A stretch of DNA of 64,000 nucleotides, taken from NCBI RefSeq assembly GCF_013294005.1, contig NZ_JABSNK010000013.1, positions 1-64,000 on the forward strand, given 5' to 3'. The notes under the pieces are model-generated. The model saw nothing but the letters and a program-made list of their open reading frames with translations, was not told the DNA's origin and made no database searches. Below, in pieces: positions 27,401 to 36,102 of this stretch. Source of the DNA: Flavobacterium gelidicaeli. GTDB taxonomy: Bacteria; Bacteroidota; Bacteroidia; Flavobacteriales; Flavobacteriaceae. The position numbers and the translations under genes are program-made. Numbering within the stretch: position 1 is the stretch's first letter; each line of letters begins with the position of its first letter.

Positions 27401-28162
27401 ATCAGTGGTGGAGAGCGACCAAAAGCGGCTATCATTCGTGAAAAAGGAAGTAACTCAGAACGCGAAATGGCAAATGCCATGTATTTAGCCGGTTTTGATG
27501 TTAAAGACATTCACATGACCGATTTGATTTCTGGCCGTGAAAACTTAGAAGACGTTCAATTCATTGGTGCTGTTGGAGGTTTCTCTAACTCAGATGTATT
27601 GGGGTCAGCAAAAGGTTGGGCTGGAGCTTTCTTGTACAACGAAAAAGCAAAAACGGCCTTAGACAATTTCTTTAAAAGAGAAGACACTTTATCTGTTGGG
27701 ATTTGTAATGGTTGCCAACTGTTGATGGAATTAGAAAAAATAAATCCAGAGCATGAAGTGCACGGAAAAATGCTGCATAATGATAGTAACAAACACGAGA
27801 GTATCTTTACATCGGTGACGATTCAAGAAAACAAATCGGTGATGTTGTCAAGCCTTTCAGGAGCAACATTAGGAGTTTGGGTATCACACGGTGAAGGAAA
27901 ATTTAATTTACCAGAGCCAGAAGCAAACTACAACATCGTAGGTAAATATGGTTACGATAGTTACCCTGCAAACCCAAATGGTTCTGACTACAACACGGCA
28001 ATGCTTTGTGACACTACAGGTCGTCACCTAGTGATGATGCCACATATTGAGCGATCAACTTTTCAATGGAACTGGGCTAATTATCCTAAAGATAGAAACG
28101 ATGAGGTTTCGCCATGGCATGAAGCATTTGTAAATGCACGATTGTGGATTGAGAATAAATAA
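24494..28162 (+). CDS. purL: Phosphoribosylformylglycinamidine synthase (single-chain PurL)
   Basis: Converts FGAR, glutamine and ATP to FGAM in purine synthesis. The long single-chain form (1222 aa) holds an N-terminal domain, the linker and two AIR-synthase-like halves (FSQANSEHCRHKIFNG, KAETHNFPT, GAATGAGGEIRDR), and a C-terminal glutaminase with active-site C1071 in VGICNGCQ plus the late HGEGKF and PHIERS motifs. Start ATG at 24494. Its last 59 bases are repeated at 29114-29172 after the next gene, with three differences. Confidence 0.95.
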   Translation: MIHFFENQSKTVFAVQTQNEISAQDISKLNWLFANSHKIEKSVLTDFFVGPRATMITPWSTNAVEITQNMGISGIIRIEEFKAVAEDFSDFDPMLSQKYSALNQDLFTINIAPEAILDIEDIAGYNQSEGLALSPEEVTYLDNLATKIGRKLTDSEVFAFSQANSEHCRHKIFNGTFVIDGVEMPSSLFKLIKKTSQENPNDIVSAYKDNVAFVKGPRVEQFAPKSADKADFYEVKEFDSVISLKAETHNFPTTVEPFNGAATGAGGEIRDRLAGGQGSLPLAGTAVYMTSYSRLESQDSAQDKRPWENGMTERKWLYQTPMDILIKASNGASDFGNKFGQPLITGSILTFEHEEDARKLGFDKVIMQAGGIGYGKLDQAIKKKPQTGDKIVILGGENYRIGMGGAAVSSADTGAFSSGIELNAIQRSNPEMQKRAANAIRGLVESDVNPIVSIHDHGAGGHLNCLSELVEETGGLIDLDKLPVGDPTLSAKEIIGNESQERMGLVIAKENIDILQRIADRERSPMYQVGDVTGDHRFTFESKTTGAKPMDYALEDFFGSSPKVVMNDKNIDRNYADLEYSVKNISTYLEQVLQLEAVACKDWLTNKVDRCVGGKVAKQQTAGPLQLPLNNCGVMALDYNGKEGVATSIGHSPIASLIDPVAGTRTAIAESLSNIVWAPIKGGLDGISLSANWMWACKNEGEDARLYAAVQSCSDFAIELGVNIPTGKDSLSMKQRYPNDEVIAPGTVIISAGGNCTDIQKVVEPVLQRDGDSIYYINLSQDEFKLGGSSFAQTLNKIGKDAPTIKDAAFFKKAFNTIQELILDNQILAGHDIGSGGLITTLLEMCFADVNLGAKIDFSVFEEKDIIKYLFAENIGLVFQAKNDAELEAKLNTNGVSFYKLGTVTTSAKIEFSSCALDIAHYRDIWFKTSFLLDQKQSKNGTAEARFDNYKNQALQFTFPAHFTGKKPVISGGERPKAAIIREKGSNSEREMANAMYLAGFDVKDIHMTDLISGRENLEDVQFIGAVGGFSNSDVLGSAKGWAGAFLYNEKAKTALDNFFKREDTLSVGICNGCQLLMELEKINPEHEVHGKMLHNDSNKHESIFTSVTIQENKSVMLSSLSGATLGVWVSHGEGKFNLPEPEANYNIVGKYGYDSYPANPNGSDYNTAMLCDTTGRHLVMMPHIERSTFQWNWANYPKDRNDEVSPWHEAFVNARLWIENK
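28104..28162 (+). repeat. purL 3'-end repeat, proximal copy
   Basis: The last 59 bases of the intact purL gene, including its stop. A 56/59 identical copy is at 29114-29172. The repeats flank 951 bp that hold only a DUF3667 gene. Confidence 0.93.
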
Positions 28163-28281
28163 AGTGTACTAAATTTCAACTTTGATAGAGCTTTCAAATA
28201 GTATGATTGAAAGCTTTATCAATTGAAAAACAACAAACCTTGTCTTTTACCGACTGAATAAAACATTTAACAAATTAGCGT

Positions 28282-29055
28282 ATGAATAACAAGCAATGTT
28301 TAAACTGTGAACAAAAAGTATCTGGGAATTATTGTGAAAATTGCGGGCAAAAAAATAATACACATCCTATTACATTAAAACATTTTTTGTTTCATGACAT
28401 TATACACGGTGTTTTGCATTTGGAAAAAGGTATTTTATTAACAATAAAGGAAACTTTTACAAGACCTGGACAAGCAGCATTGGATTACATTAATGGTAAA
28501 AGAGTCAAGTACTATAATGTTTTTTATCTCATTTTAATGCTGATCGGATTAAATATTCTTACAGTGCATTATTATCATGAAATTAACCACTCACCAGTAA
28601 AGGGAAATATAGGCAATGGTTTAAAATTCATGAATTTTTTATCGGCTAATGTAAAAGTAGTTTTACTAGGGTTTGTTCCATTAATTGCTATAAATGCAAT
28701 TCTTATTTTCAGAAGATTGAAACTCAATATAGCTGAACATTTTATAATTGGAGGAATAAATTTACTAGGAATTCTAGTTTTATGTCTATTCGTAAACTTG
28801 TTTTCACTCTTATACATATTTCAAGGAATAAAAGACTTTGCACAGATTCTTAAAGGTATTTGCCTATTCTTGATCTTTTTATTTCCAGCTTGGACTTACT
28901 TTAATGCTACAAAAAAAAAGTATTCTATCATGGGTTTTATATGGAGGGTTCTCATGTTTTATTCGTTAACTATCATTGAGACTATCATTATAATGGGGTT
29001 TATTATTTATCTAGTAACGGGTCAAACTCAAACACCTTTAATTATCAATTTATAA
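28282..29055 (+). CDS. DUF3667 domain-containing membrane protein (257 aa)
   Basis: An N-terminal zinc-ribbon-like motif (C6, C9, C18, C21: CLNCEQKVSGNYCENCGQ) precedes the characteristic DUF3667 block, with FTRPGQAALDYINGKRVKYYNVF at about residues 67-90. Four or five membrane helices follow (about 87-103, 130-150, 157-182, 188-210, 225-250). Function unknown. The gene stands alone between two copies of the purL 3' end, implying that it arrived by insertion or duplication at that site. Confidence 0.88.
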   Translation: MNNKQCLNCEQKVSGNYCENCGQKNNTHPITLKHFLFHDIIHGVLHLEKGILLTIKETFTRPGQAALDYINGKRVKYYNVFYLILMLIGLNILTVHYYHEINHSPVKGNIGNGLKFMNFLSANVKVVLLGFVPLIAINAILIFRRLKLNIAEHFIIGGINLLGILVLCLFVNLFSLLYIFQGIKDFAQILKGICLFLIFLFPAWTYFNATKKKYSIMGFIWRVLMFYSLTIIETIIIMGFIIYLVTGQTQTPLIINL

Positions 29056-29113
29056 TCGTTATTTCTATAGAGCATCTTGAATTAGGTCAACTTCTCTTTA
29101 GACCTAGTCTACA

Positions 29114-29172
29114 AGGTTTCGCCATGGCATGAAGCGTTTGTAAATGCACGATTGTGGATTGAGAAAAAGTAA
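29114..29172 (+). repeat. purL 3'-end repeat, distal copy
   Basis: Encodes the last 18 purL residues plus stop in a possible frame (VSPWHEAFVNARLWIEKK) but has no upstream purL sequence. It differs from the proximal copy at three positions: two synonymous third positions and one N-to-K change, as if diverged under coding selection. A terminator follows 20 bases later, as expected for an original gene end. Confidence 0.93.
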
Positions 29173-29192
29173 TTTTCTTTTTATACTATTAG

Positions 29193-29224
29193 AAAGCGCT
29201 CTTGAAAAAGAGCGCTTTTTTTAT
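29193..29224 (+). terminator. Terminator after the distal purL end
   Basis: AAAGCGCTCTT (29193-29203) pairs with AAGAGCGCTTT (29208-29218), then a T-run. No comparable hairpin follows the proximal purL stop at 28162. Confidence 0.88.
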
Positions 29225-29263
29225 GATGTTCTTTTGAGATTTCAAGACGTAAAGATTCTTAAT

Positions 29264-29755
29264 TTATTTCCCAATTAAAACGCCATCAGCCAGTAGTGAA
29301 TATTTTGTTTTTGGTGCAGTTATACTATCAATTGCAGCTTGTGATTTACCACCATCTTTAGCATAATGTTTTAAGTCTTCAATAGACTCAACACTCACGT
29401 AGGCCTTCCCACTGATGATTACTTCCTCATTTTTAGAATCCGTAGGAACAAAAAAAGCATAATCTTTAAATTTAACAAAAACTTCCTTATTTTCTGGTAA
29501 ATCCAAATTCATCCAGCAGCCTTTTTCTTTGCATACTGCTTTAATATTTGATCTAAACTTAACCGCAACAGTATCTCCTTGAGACAATTTCTCATAAGTA
29601 ACTAGAACATCTTCCTTAGATAGTACGTTATCTGCTGAGATGCTATCTCCATAGCTAGCATAAGCCATATCAGATTTCATTGTAAGTTCTTTTCCTTCCT
29701 TTTTACAACTTGCTAGTGCCAGAATTGAGCAAGCAATTACAATCGTTTTCTTCAT
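29264..29755 (-). CDS. DUF4920 lipoprotein (163 aa)
   Basis: Signal MKKTIVIACSILALASC has a good lipobox (LAS-C17). The mature part matches DUF4920: YGDSISADNVLS at the N-terminus, FRSNIKAVCKEKGCWMNL with a conserved Cys pair, FVKFKDYAFFVPTD and GKAYVSVESIEDLKHYAKDGGKS. It is expected in the periplasm or on the outer membrane. Family function is unknown; the CxxxGCWM block suggests metal binding or redox. It is transcribed alone, convergent with the purL/DUF3667 region. Confidence 0.88.
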   Translation of the reverse strand: MKKTIVIACSILALASCKKEGKELTMKSDMAYASYGDSISADNVLSKEDVLVTYEKLSQGDTVAVKFRSNIKAVCKEKGCWMNLDLPENKEVFVKFKDYAFFVPTDSKNEEVIISGKAYVSVESIEDLKHYAKDGGKSQAAIDSITAPKTKYSLLADGVLIGK

Positions 29756-29958
29756 TATATTATATTTTGGTTATCTAAATTCAAAAATAGTTATAAAAAT
29801 AAAACCTCAGTGGTGTAACTCTTAAAATTTGAATCAAAAAATACGTTTCAATTAGTAATCCAAAGTTTTTAACAAAATAGGAACGTGATGAGAACTTCTA
29901 AATTATTTTATTTGCGCGATCGTAAAAAAAGATTTAACACCTCCAATCAATGTAACTA

Positions 29959-30540
29959 TTAAATTTGAAGAGGCTCCAAAAAAACCTTATCACCCGCATT
30001 TAATTTCCCTAAAGTTTGTATTTTTCTTGTGGGTGGTGATACAAAAAATGTAGCAAAAGCAACATTTGTATATACTTCTTCAGCTTCTATAGCAACAGTT
30101 CCTGACCGATCAGTAAAAATAACTACTCCCACATTTGTTGCAGCTAACAATGATGATGATTCATATTGCACGTACAAACTATAAATACCGTCTTTTGGTG
30201 CTACAAATTTATATAAGGTAGTATTATAGTCGTTATTTTCATCAAATAATTCAGTATTAAAAGCAATCCTTTTATAACCTGTACTACAACCCACCGCTAA
30301 ACCAAGAGATGTTGTAGCAGAACCAGTAGCTTTTACAAACTTTAAATGACTATCAAATATTTGCTGAGAAGTTACCCTATTTACTACTCCTGCTTTAACA
30401 ACTAAAACTGAATCTTTTGAAGATAGTAAACCAGTATCTAAGTTAACAATTCGAACTTTTAAATCCCCATTTACATCCAACTGAGCAGACGGTGATGTTG
30501 TACCAATACCTACTTAGACAAAACTCGCAAACGAAATAAA
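29959..30540 (-). pseudogene. C1q-like secreted protein, 5'-truncated with stop
   Basis: The conserved start of a flavobacterial exported protein is readable: FFFISFASFV-stop-VGIGTTSPSAQLDVNGDLKV. The stop is TAA where CAA (Q) is expected, and no ATG precedes the signal fragment. After the stop the frame runs 173 residues and ends in a C1q/TNF-like beta domain (FNTELFDENNDYN, KDGIYSLYVQYE, LNAGDKVFLEPLQI). Only a TTG at 30480 could start the open part. A dispersed repeat (30589-30667) lies where the 5' end should be, so repeat insertion or deletion probably removed it. Confidence 0.7.
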
Positions 30541-30588
30541 AAAAAAGAATTAAATAATCTGTGTGTGTTTTAAATAATTATTTTTTTT

Positions 30589-30667
30589 GGGCGTGACCAC
30601 AATGGTCAGGCTATTCGCTAAAATCTCCCTAAAAAATGGGAGGATTTACGCTGCTATCCTTCACGCA
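30589..30667. repeat. Dispersed repeat 'AGGCTAT..CTCCC..GGGAGGATTT' copy 2
   Basis: GGGCGTGACCACAATGGTCA, then AGGCTATTCGCTAAAATCTCCC, an A-rich loop, GGGAGGATTTACGCTGCTATCC and TTCACGCA. It is the same order as 18219-18319. It abuts the truncated C1q-like pseudogene. Confidence 0.82.
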
Positions 30668-30789
30668 ATTGACCTGATAATTAGTACTAAAAACAGCAAT
30701 CGGTTTTAAATACAAAATATAATTTTTCATTTATTCAAACAGCAATCATTTTTTTATATAAATTCGTAGCCATAACAATCTCCCCAATC

Positions 30790-31323
30790 ATGTCCATTTA
30801 TAAAAAAATAGCCAAAGTAGGCTCAAAATACATTGGAAAACCAAAATTACTCAAATATGGTTTTAACTGGTCACCCATGTACCGTAGAAGTACCGCCAAA
30901 ATTACTACTGTCTCTAAAGATTTATTAACTATTAGCATCAAACTACCTATCAGTTATAAAAATAAAAACTATGTGAATTCTATTTTTGGTGGTAGCATGT
31001 TTGCTGCAGTAGACCCAATTCCAATGATCCAATTGATGCATCTTATAGGTGATGATTTTGTTGTCTGGGATAAGGCAGCTGAAATTTTCTTTAAAAGGCC
31101 TGCAAAAGAAAACCTCTACGCCGACTTTACGTTTTCATTAGCTGAAATAGACGAAATAAAAAAACATGTAGCACAGAAAAAGGAATACGAAATAGTAAAA
31201 ACAACTACATTAACTAATCTAGACCAGTCTATTGTATTTTGTGAGATTAGAAAAACAATTTATATTGCTGATAAAAACTTCTTCAAAGAAAAAAGAAATA
31301 AGAAAAAATTAGCCCATAAGTAA
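30790..31323 (+). CDS. DUF4442 domain-containing hotdog-like protein (177 aa)
   Basis: Full-length match in pattern to DUF4442, a hotdog-fold family related to acyl-CoA thioesterases: NWSPMYRRSTAKI, LPISYKNKNYVNSIFGGSMFAAVDPIPMI with the helical FGGSMFAAVDP at about residues 73-83, and DKAAEIFFKRPAKENLYADF. It is soluble with a very basic C-terminal tail (KEKRNKKKLAHK). Substrate unknown. It is transcribed alone between repeats and a secreted protein gene. Confidence 0.88.
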   Translation: MSIYKKIAKVGSKYIGKPKLLKYGFNWSPMYRRSTAKITTVSKDLLTISIKLPISYKNKNYVNSIFGGSMFAAVDPIPMIQLMHLIGDDFVVWDKAAEIFFKRPAKENLYADFTFSLAEIDEIKKHVAQKKEYEIVKTTTLTNLDQSIVFCEIRKTIYIADKNFFKEKRNKKKLAHK

Positions 31324-31569
31324 TTTTTGATATCTATAATTCGCATTTTTAAATTGGTTTATTATTGCTTTTACTTTTAAGAAAATATTAATTACAATTT
31401 TTCATTCGATACAAAAGCACAACTACCTTATAATCAAAGCCTATAAAACAAACTTAAAAATATATAGCAATATCAATCAAAATAAGCATTGCTATAAAGT
31501 TGAGTTTACTAAATTTGCTTTCCCAAAAACATAAAGGTCTACTTATCATTTAATCCAAAAAAATAAAAA

Positions 31570-32148
31570 ATGAAATCCCTAAATCTCTATTTAATTCTAA
31601 CAATTTTATTTGCAACAAATACCTACGCACAAAAAAAAGCAATATCAATTACAGTTAATGATAAAGAACACTTTATAAAAACAGATATAAAATACCCAAT
31701 TACAGGGACCTATTTATTTGAAGGAACAAAAGAACCAATTGTACAATTAAACCCAAATGGTACTGGAATATTTCAATTGCATGATCAAGCACCTAAGAGT
31801 ATGACTTGGGGTATTGAATGTTCAAAACAAGGAATTCCTATATTTAAAGAAGGTTTTAGCAGTGCTGTATACTCTCTTTGGTACAAAACAGACGAAAGTG
31901 ATAAGGCATTTAAAATCATTGATACAACTACTGTTGAAGAAGCTAATAGCATGGACGAATTTGGTCAATATGAAGAAACTCCAGAAATAGAGACAGCTGA
32001 AGCAACTACTTCATCTAAGGAAAAGGAAATCAATCCCAATACAATTTATGGTGATTGGAATGAAGTGCAGTTTTCAATTCATTTTAAAAAGAAAAAAATG
32101 TACATCTTAGGTGAAAGATCTAAGGATTACGAAGAAAAACCACAATAA
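31570..32148 (+). CDS. Hypothetical secreted protein (192 aa)
   Basis: Signal peptide MKSLNLYLILTILFATNTYA followed by QKKAISI. The mature part has short beta-strand stretches (PITGTYLFEGTKEPIVQLNPNGTGIFQLHD, read in two parts), and a low-complexity acidic linker rich in E, T and S (about 120-155) before a basic end (HFKKKKMYILGE). No family recognised. It stands alone; the following 1.2 kb is pseudogene. Confidence 0.7.
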   Translation: MKSLNLYLILTILFATNTYAQKKAISITVNDKEHFIKTDIKYPITGTYLFEGTKEPIVQLNPNGTGIFQLHDQAPKSMTWGIECSKQGIPIFKEGFSSAVYSLWYKTDESDKAFKIIDTTTVEEANSMDEFGQYEETPEIETAEATTSSKEKEINPNTIYGDWNEVQFSIHFKKKKMYILGERSKDYEEKPQ

Positions 32149-32439
32149 TTTATTGATGTTAATGATATTACTAAATCATTATAAACTGTAAGTCCATAGA
32201 TTTGTTTTGGAAGAATAAAAATCTACAAAGTTGGATTGCAGAAAAAATTAAAATTAGCCACAGATTAAATTGATTTCCAAAGGTTAAATCCTTTCAATCT
32301 TATTTAATCTAGGGCTAAAATTTTTAGAAGCCAAAACAATATCTTCTTAAAGTGCATCGTTATGAACTCTATTTGAGACCAATAAAAAAATAGATGAATA
32401 CAATAACTAACTTGAACTTATAATTGAGCAAAATCTACC

Positions 32440-33182
32440 TGACAGAACTAAATAGATTGTAGCGCAAAAAATTGTATTAGAGAAAGTCAAAATAGATTTA
32501 CAGGCTTTCAAATTTGTCTCTAGTCATGATTCTCGAGAGCCATTACGTAAAGCTAAATTATTCTACTCCATTATATTATAAAGAGTTACACCTATTATAT
32601 AGTAAAAGACTATTTACAAAGCAATGATAAGGCATAACACAGAATGAGTGAGCCAATAAAAGACCTCCTCGACAATTCCAGAACAACTACTTCATAAAAA
32701 AATATAAAATTGTTGCTTCAAAATCTTAAGTAAAAGATGTTAAACATAATTTTTAAGAGAAAAGAAAAAAAGTTCAAATTGAAATCTTAAATAACGTAGA
32801 CATCACTGTAATTCCTTTTCAATTTAGGCAACTTATTTACAATTTAATCTCAAATGCTTTAAAATTCTTCAAACGTGTTATTTCTCAACACATTACAGTT
32901 AGTTGTGTTTCAGAAATAAATTCATCTGTGAAAAAGTTTTTTTTATAAACTAATAGAAATTATTTCGGCCTAAAAATTGTAGCTAACAGAATTGGTTTTA
33001 GCAATAAATATGGTGATAAAATATTCAATCTTTTTAAGTGATTAGGAACTACCGAAATCAAAATGGGAATAGGAATAGGCTTGGCTATTGTAAAAAAAAT
33101 CATTGATAATCACGACGAACTTATTCAAGCAGAAAACTAGGAAAGAATAGGTACTCCTTCTGTATTTATATCCCTTGGGTAA
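32440..33182 (+). pseudogene. Sensor histidine kinase core remnant
   Basis: The H-box reads IDLQAFKFVSSHDSREPLRK (32489-32550, phosphoacceptor His at 32525). Further on are the N-box QLIYNLISNALKFFK (about 32829-32873) and the ATP-lid/G2 box, GIGIGLAIVKKIIDNHDELI (about 33067-33130), followed by ERIGTPSVFISL. The order and spacing are those of a HisKA-HATPase kinase ending at 33182, but multiple stops and frameshifts separate the blocks. No sensor domain is left upstream. The separate PilJ-type sensor fragment at 3121-3366 could have come from the same gene; this is not proven. Confidence 0.78.
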
Positions 33183-33433
33183 TTCAGTTAACAAAAAAAA
33201 TGGTAATTATAGTATTTCAAAAGTTAAAAAAATAGTTTTTTTTGAAAAATATTTCTAAATACCGCATTAATAAAACAGTATTGTAACCGCAAATAAACCT
33301 TTAAATCAGCATTTAGAGAAAACGATTTCGTGAAAAACTTAAAAAAACAATATTTTTTTGATTTAATTTTTTAAAATCAAAAAACCTAAGCATTTTTTTT
33401 TTAATTTGCAACCCAATTCAATATCCCCACATA

Positions 33434-35209
33434 ATGACTCAAATTACAAGACTGTTTGATTTCCCATACTACCAACAAGATAAATTTACTACAATTCCAG
33501 ATGCATTAGTTACCAAAGTTGATGGTGTTTGGGTTAAAACATCTACACAAGAATATATCGCTAAAGCCAATGCAGTGTCAAGAGCACTATTAAGAATGGG
33601 CTTAAAAAAAGGTGATAGAATTGCTTTGATTTCTACTAATAATAGAACCGAATGGAATATCATGGATATTGGGGCTTTACAAACTGGTGCACAAACGGTG
33701 CCTATTTACCCAACTATCTCTGAGGTAGATTATGAATACATTTTAAATCACTCTGAAGCAAGTTATTGTTTCGTTTCGGATGTAGAAGTATTGGCAAAAG
33801 TCAATATGATTAGAGATAAAGTACCGCATTTAAAAGAAGTTTTTAGTTTTGATAAAATTGACGGATGTAAAAACTGGAACGAGCTACTTGCTCTTGGTGA
33901 AGACACGAGCAATCAAAATGAAGTTGAAGAAGCTAAAAACAACGTAAAAGAAGATGATTTAGCAACAATTATCTATACTTCTGGAACAACAGGAAGACCT
34001 AAAGGAGTGATGCTTTCGCACAAAAACATTGTTTCGGATGTATTATATAGTGCAGAACGTATTCCATTTCAAGAAGGAAATGCTACTGCATTAAGTTTTT
34101 TACCTGTATGCCACATTTTTGAAAGAATGTTACTTTATTTATACCAATATTATGGTGTATCTATTTACTTTGGAGAATCAATTGATAAAATTACTGATAA
34201 CTTAAAAGAAGTAAAACCTACAGTAATTACTGCTGTACCTCGATTATTAGAAAAAGTTTACGATAAAATCTATGCTAAAGGGACAGAATTAACTGGAATC
34301 AAGAAAAAATTATTCTTCTGGGCAATTGACTTAGGATTACGTTATGAGCCTTATGGAGCAAATGGTGCTTGGTATGAGTTTCAATTAAAAATTGCACGTA
34401 AACTTATTTTTAGCAAATGGAAAGAAGGTTTGGGTGGTAAACTAGAACTTATGGTTTCTGGAAGTGCTGCTTTACAAACAAGGTTAACACGTGTTTTTGC
34501 TGCTGCCGAAATTCCGGTTATGGAAGGATACGGATTAACAGAAACATCTCCAGTAGTCTCCGTAAACGACCTTAGAAACAAAGGGTTTAGAGTAGGAACA
34601 GTAGGAAAGTTAATTGGATGTGTAGAGGTTAAAATTGCTAGCGATGGTGAAATCCTTGTTAAAGGACCTAACGTAATGATGGGTTACTTAAAAGACGAGA
34701 AATTAACTAACGAAGTTATTGTAGACGGATATTTCCATACAGGAGATATAGGTGAATTTGACAAAGATGGTTTCTTAAAAATTACCGACCGTAAAAAAGA
34801 GATGTTTAAAACTTCTGGAGGAAAATACATCGCACCACAAATTATAGAAAACTTAATGAAACAATCTCGTTTCATCGAACAAATAATGGTAATAGGGGAA
34901 GGACAAAAAATGCCAGCTGCTTTTATCCAACCTAATTTTGATTTTGTAAAAGAATGGGCTGCTATTCATAAATTTGATATAGGAACAACTAACGAAGAAA
35001 TTGTTACTAACGAAAAAGTAATTGCTCGTATTCAAGAAGAAATTGATCACATCAATGTAAAATTTGGACATTGGGAACAAATTAAACGCTTTGAGCTAAC
35101 TCCTGACATATGGTCCATAGAAGGTGGGCACTTGACACCAACATTAAAACTGAAACGTAAAATTATTCTGCAACAGTACGATGCTTTATATAATAAAATT
35201 TTCAACTAG
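33434..35209 (+). CDS. fadD: Long-chain acyl-CoA synthetase (AMP-forming)
   Basis: Activates fatty acids to acyl-CoA with ATP. The ANL-superfamily motifs are clear: IIYTSGTTGRPKGVMLSH (about residues 179-196), GYGLTETSPV (about 366-375), the hinge aspartate in YFHTGDIGEFDKDGFLKITDR and the C-terminal lysine region TPTLKLKRKI. The length (591 aa) and N-terminal style are those of bacterial AMP-dependent synthetases of the ACSL/FadD15 type. It is followed by a terminator, then the MarR gene and the beta-oxidation genes on the same strand, which fits fatty-acid degradation. Confidence 0.92.
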   Translation: MTQITRLFDFPYYQQDKFTTIPDALVTKVDGVWVKTSTQEYIAKANAVSRALLRMGLKKGDRIALISTNNRTEWNIMDIGALQTGAQTVPIYPTISEVDYEYILNHSEASYCFVSDVEVLAKVNMIRDKVPHLKEVFSFDKIDGCKNWNELLALGEDTSNQNEVEEAKNNVKEDDLATIIYTSGTTGRPKGVMLSHKNIVSDVLYSAERIPFQEGNATALSFLPVCHIFERMLLYLYQYYGVSIYFGESIDKITDNLKEVKPTVITAVPRLLEKVYDKIYAKGTELTGIKKKLFFWAIDLGLRYEPYGANGAWYEFQLKIARKLIFSKWKEGLGGKLELMVSGSAALQTRLTRVFAAAEIPVMEGYGLTETSPVVSVNDLRNKGFRVGTVGKLIGCVEVKIASDGEILVKGPNVMMGYLKDEKLTNEVIVDGYFHTGDIGEFDKDGFLKITDRKKEMFKTSGGKYIAPQIIENLMKQSRFIEQIMVIGEGQKMPAAFIQPNFDFVKEWAAIHKFDIGTTNEEIVTNEKVIARIQEEIDHINVKFGHWEQIKRFELTPDIWSIEGGHLTPTLKLKRKIILQQYDALYNKIFN

Positions 35210-35221
35210 CCAAAACCAAAT

Positions 35222-35255
35222 AAAAAAACCACGAATTAGTATTCGTGGTTTTTTT
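35222..35255 (+). terminator. Terminator after acyl-CoA synthetase
   Basis: AAAAAAACCACGAAT (35222-35236) pairs with ATTCGTGGTTTTTTT (35241-35255), 4-base loop. Confidence 0.9.
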
Positions 35256-35504
35256 ATGACTTTTTTTTTACTTTAGTATATTCAGAACTTATAAAAAAAT
35301 TCACTTATTAAGAGTGTTAGTATTTGAAAGCAAACAGCTACACAAAGCTAGAAAGCGGCATACTAAGACAGCACAGTATTTAAAAACAAACTAATAAGTT
35401 AGCATAAGATTTTCTATATTTAAGCATTCTTAACAAAAAATTATTTGAATTTATTATGCGTGCATAGTATTTTTTTAGTATATTTGAAATCGATTGCGAA
35501 AAAT

Positions 35505-35984
35505 ATGAAAGATAAAACTATAGATTACATTCTTCGAGCTACATGGCAAGCAGTTGCCAGAATGTATAATGAAGAAGCATCTAAATACGATGCAAGTATG
35601 GCTACGGGATTTGCTTTATTAAGCATTGACAAAGAAGGAGGAACTCCTTCTACAGCTTTAGGTCCAAAAATGGGTATGGAAGCCACTAGCTTGACACGTA
35701 CTTTAAAATCTATGGAAGAAAAAGGGTTAATCATTAGAAAGAAAAACCCCGAAGATGGTCGTGGAGTGTTAATTTACTTAACCCCTTTTGGAAAAGAGAA
35801 AAGAGACTTATCTAAAAACACCGTTTTAAAATTTAATGAAGCGGTTAAAGAAAATCTTTCAGAAGAAAAGCTGCAACACTTTATAGAAGTAGCCGAAGTT
35901 ATCAATGAATTAATTATTGATAAAAATATTTTTCCAGTATCCGAAAAAAAAGAAAATGATAGTGTTTTAACTTCTATAAAATAA
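35505..35984 (+). CDS. MarR family transcriptional regulator
   Basis: A winged-helix regulator of 159 residues from the ATG at 35505 (MKDKTIDYILRATWQAVARM); the frame is open to 35445 but the upstream 20 residues are not MarR-like. The DNA-binding part runs SIDKEGGTPSTALGPKMGME, then ATSLTRTLKSMEEKGLIIRKKNPEDGRG with the wing at the DGRG turn (about residues 80-86). It is placed 118 bases before the fadN-like gene on the same strand, so it probably represses beta-oxidation until a fatty-acyl ligand binds; the effector is inferred, not shown. Confidence 0.9.
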   Translation: MKDKTIDYILRATWQAVARMYNEEASKYDASMATGFALLSIDKEGGTPSTALGPKMGMEATSLTRTLKSMEEKGLIIRKKNPEDGRGVLIYLTPFGKEKRDLSKNTVLKFNEAVKENLSEEKLQHFIEVAEVINELIIDKNIFPVSEKKENDSVLTSIK

Positions 35985-36102
35985 ATTAGAAAAAGTCACT
36001 TTTAAAATAAGTATTAACAAAAACACGTATGCAATTGCCTTTTTTGCCCCAAATCGACATTTAGGCAGCGCATATTCTAATAAAAACAAATAAAAACAAC
36101 GT

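Noticed and set aside
28163..29113. Transposon or IS element between the purL repeats
   Set aside because: No transposase frame and no terminal inverted repeats; only a DUF3667 gene.
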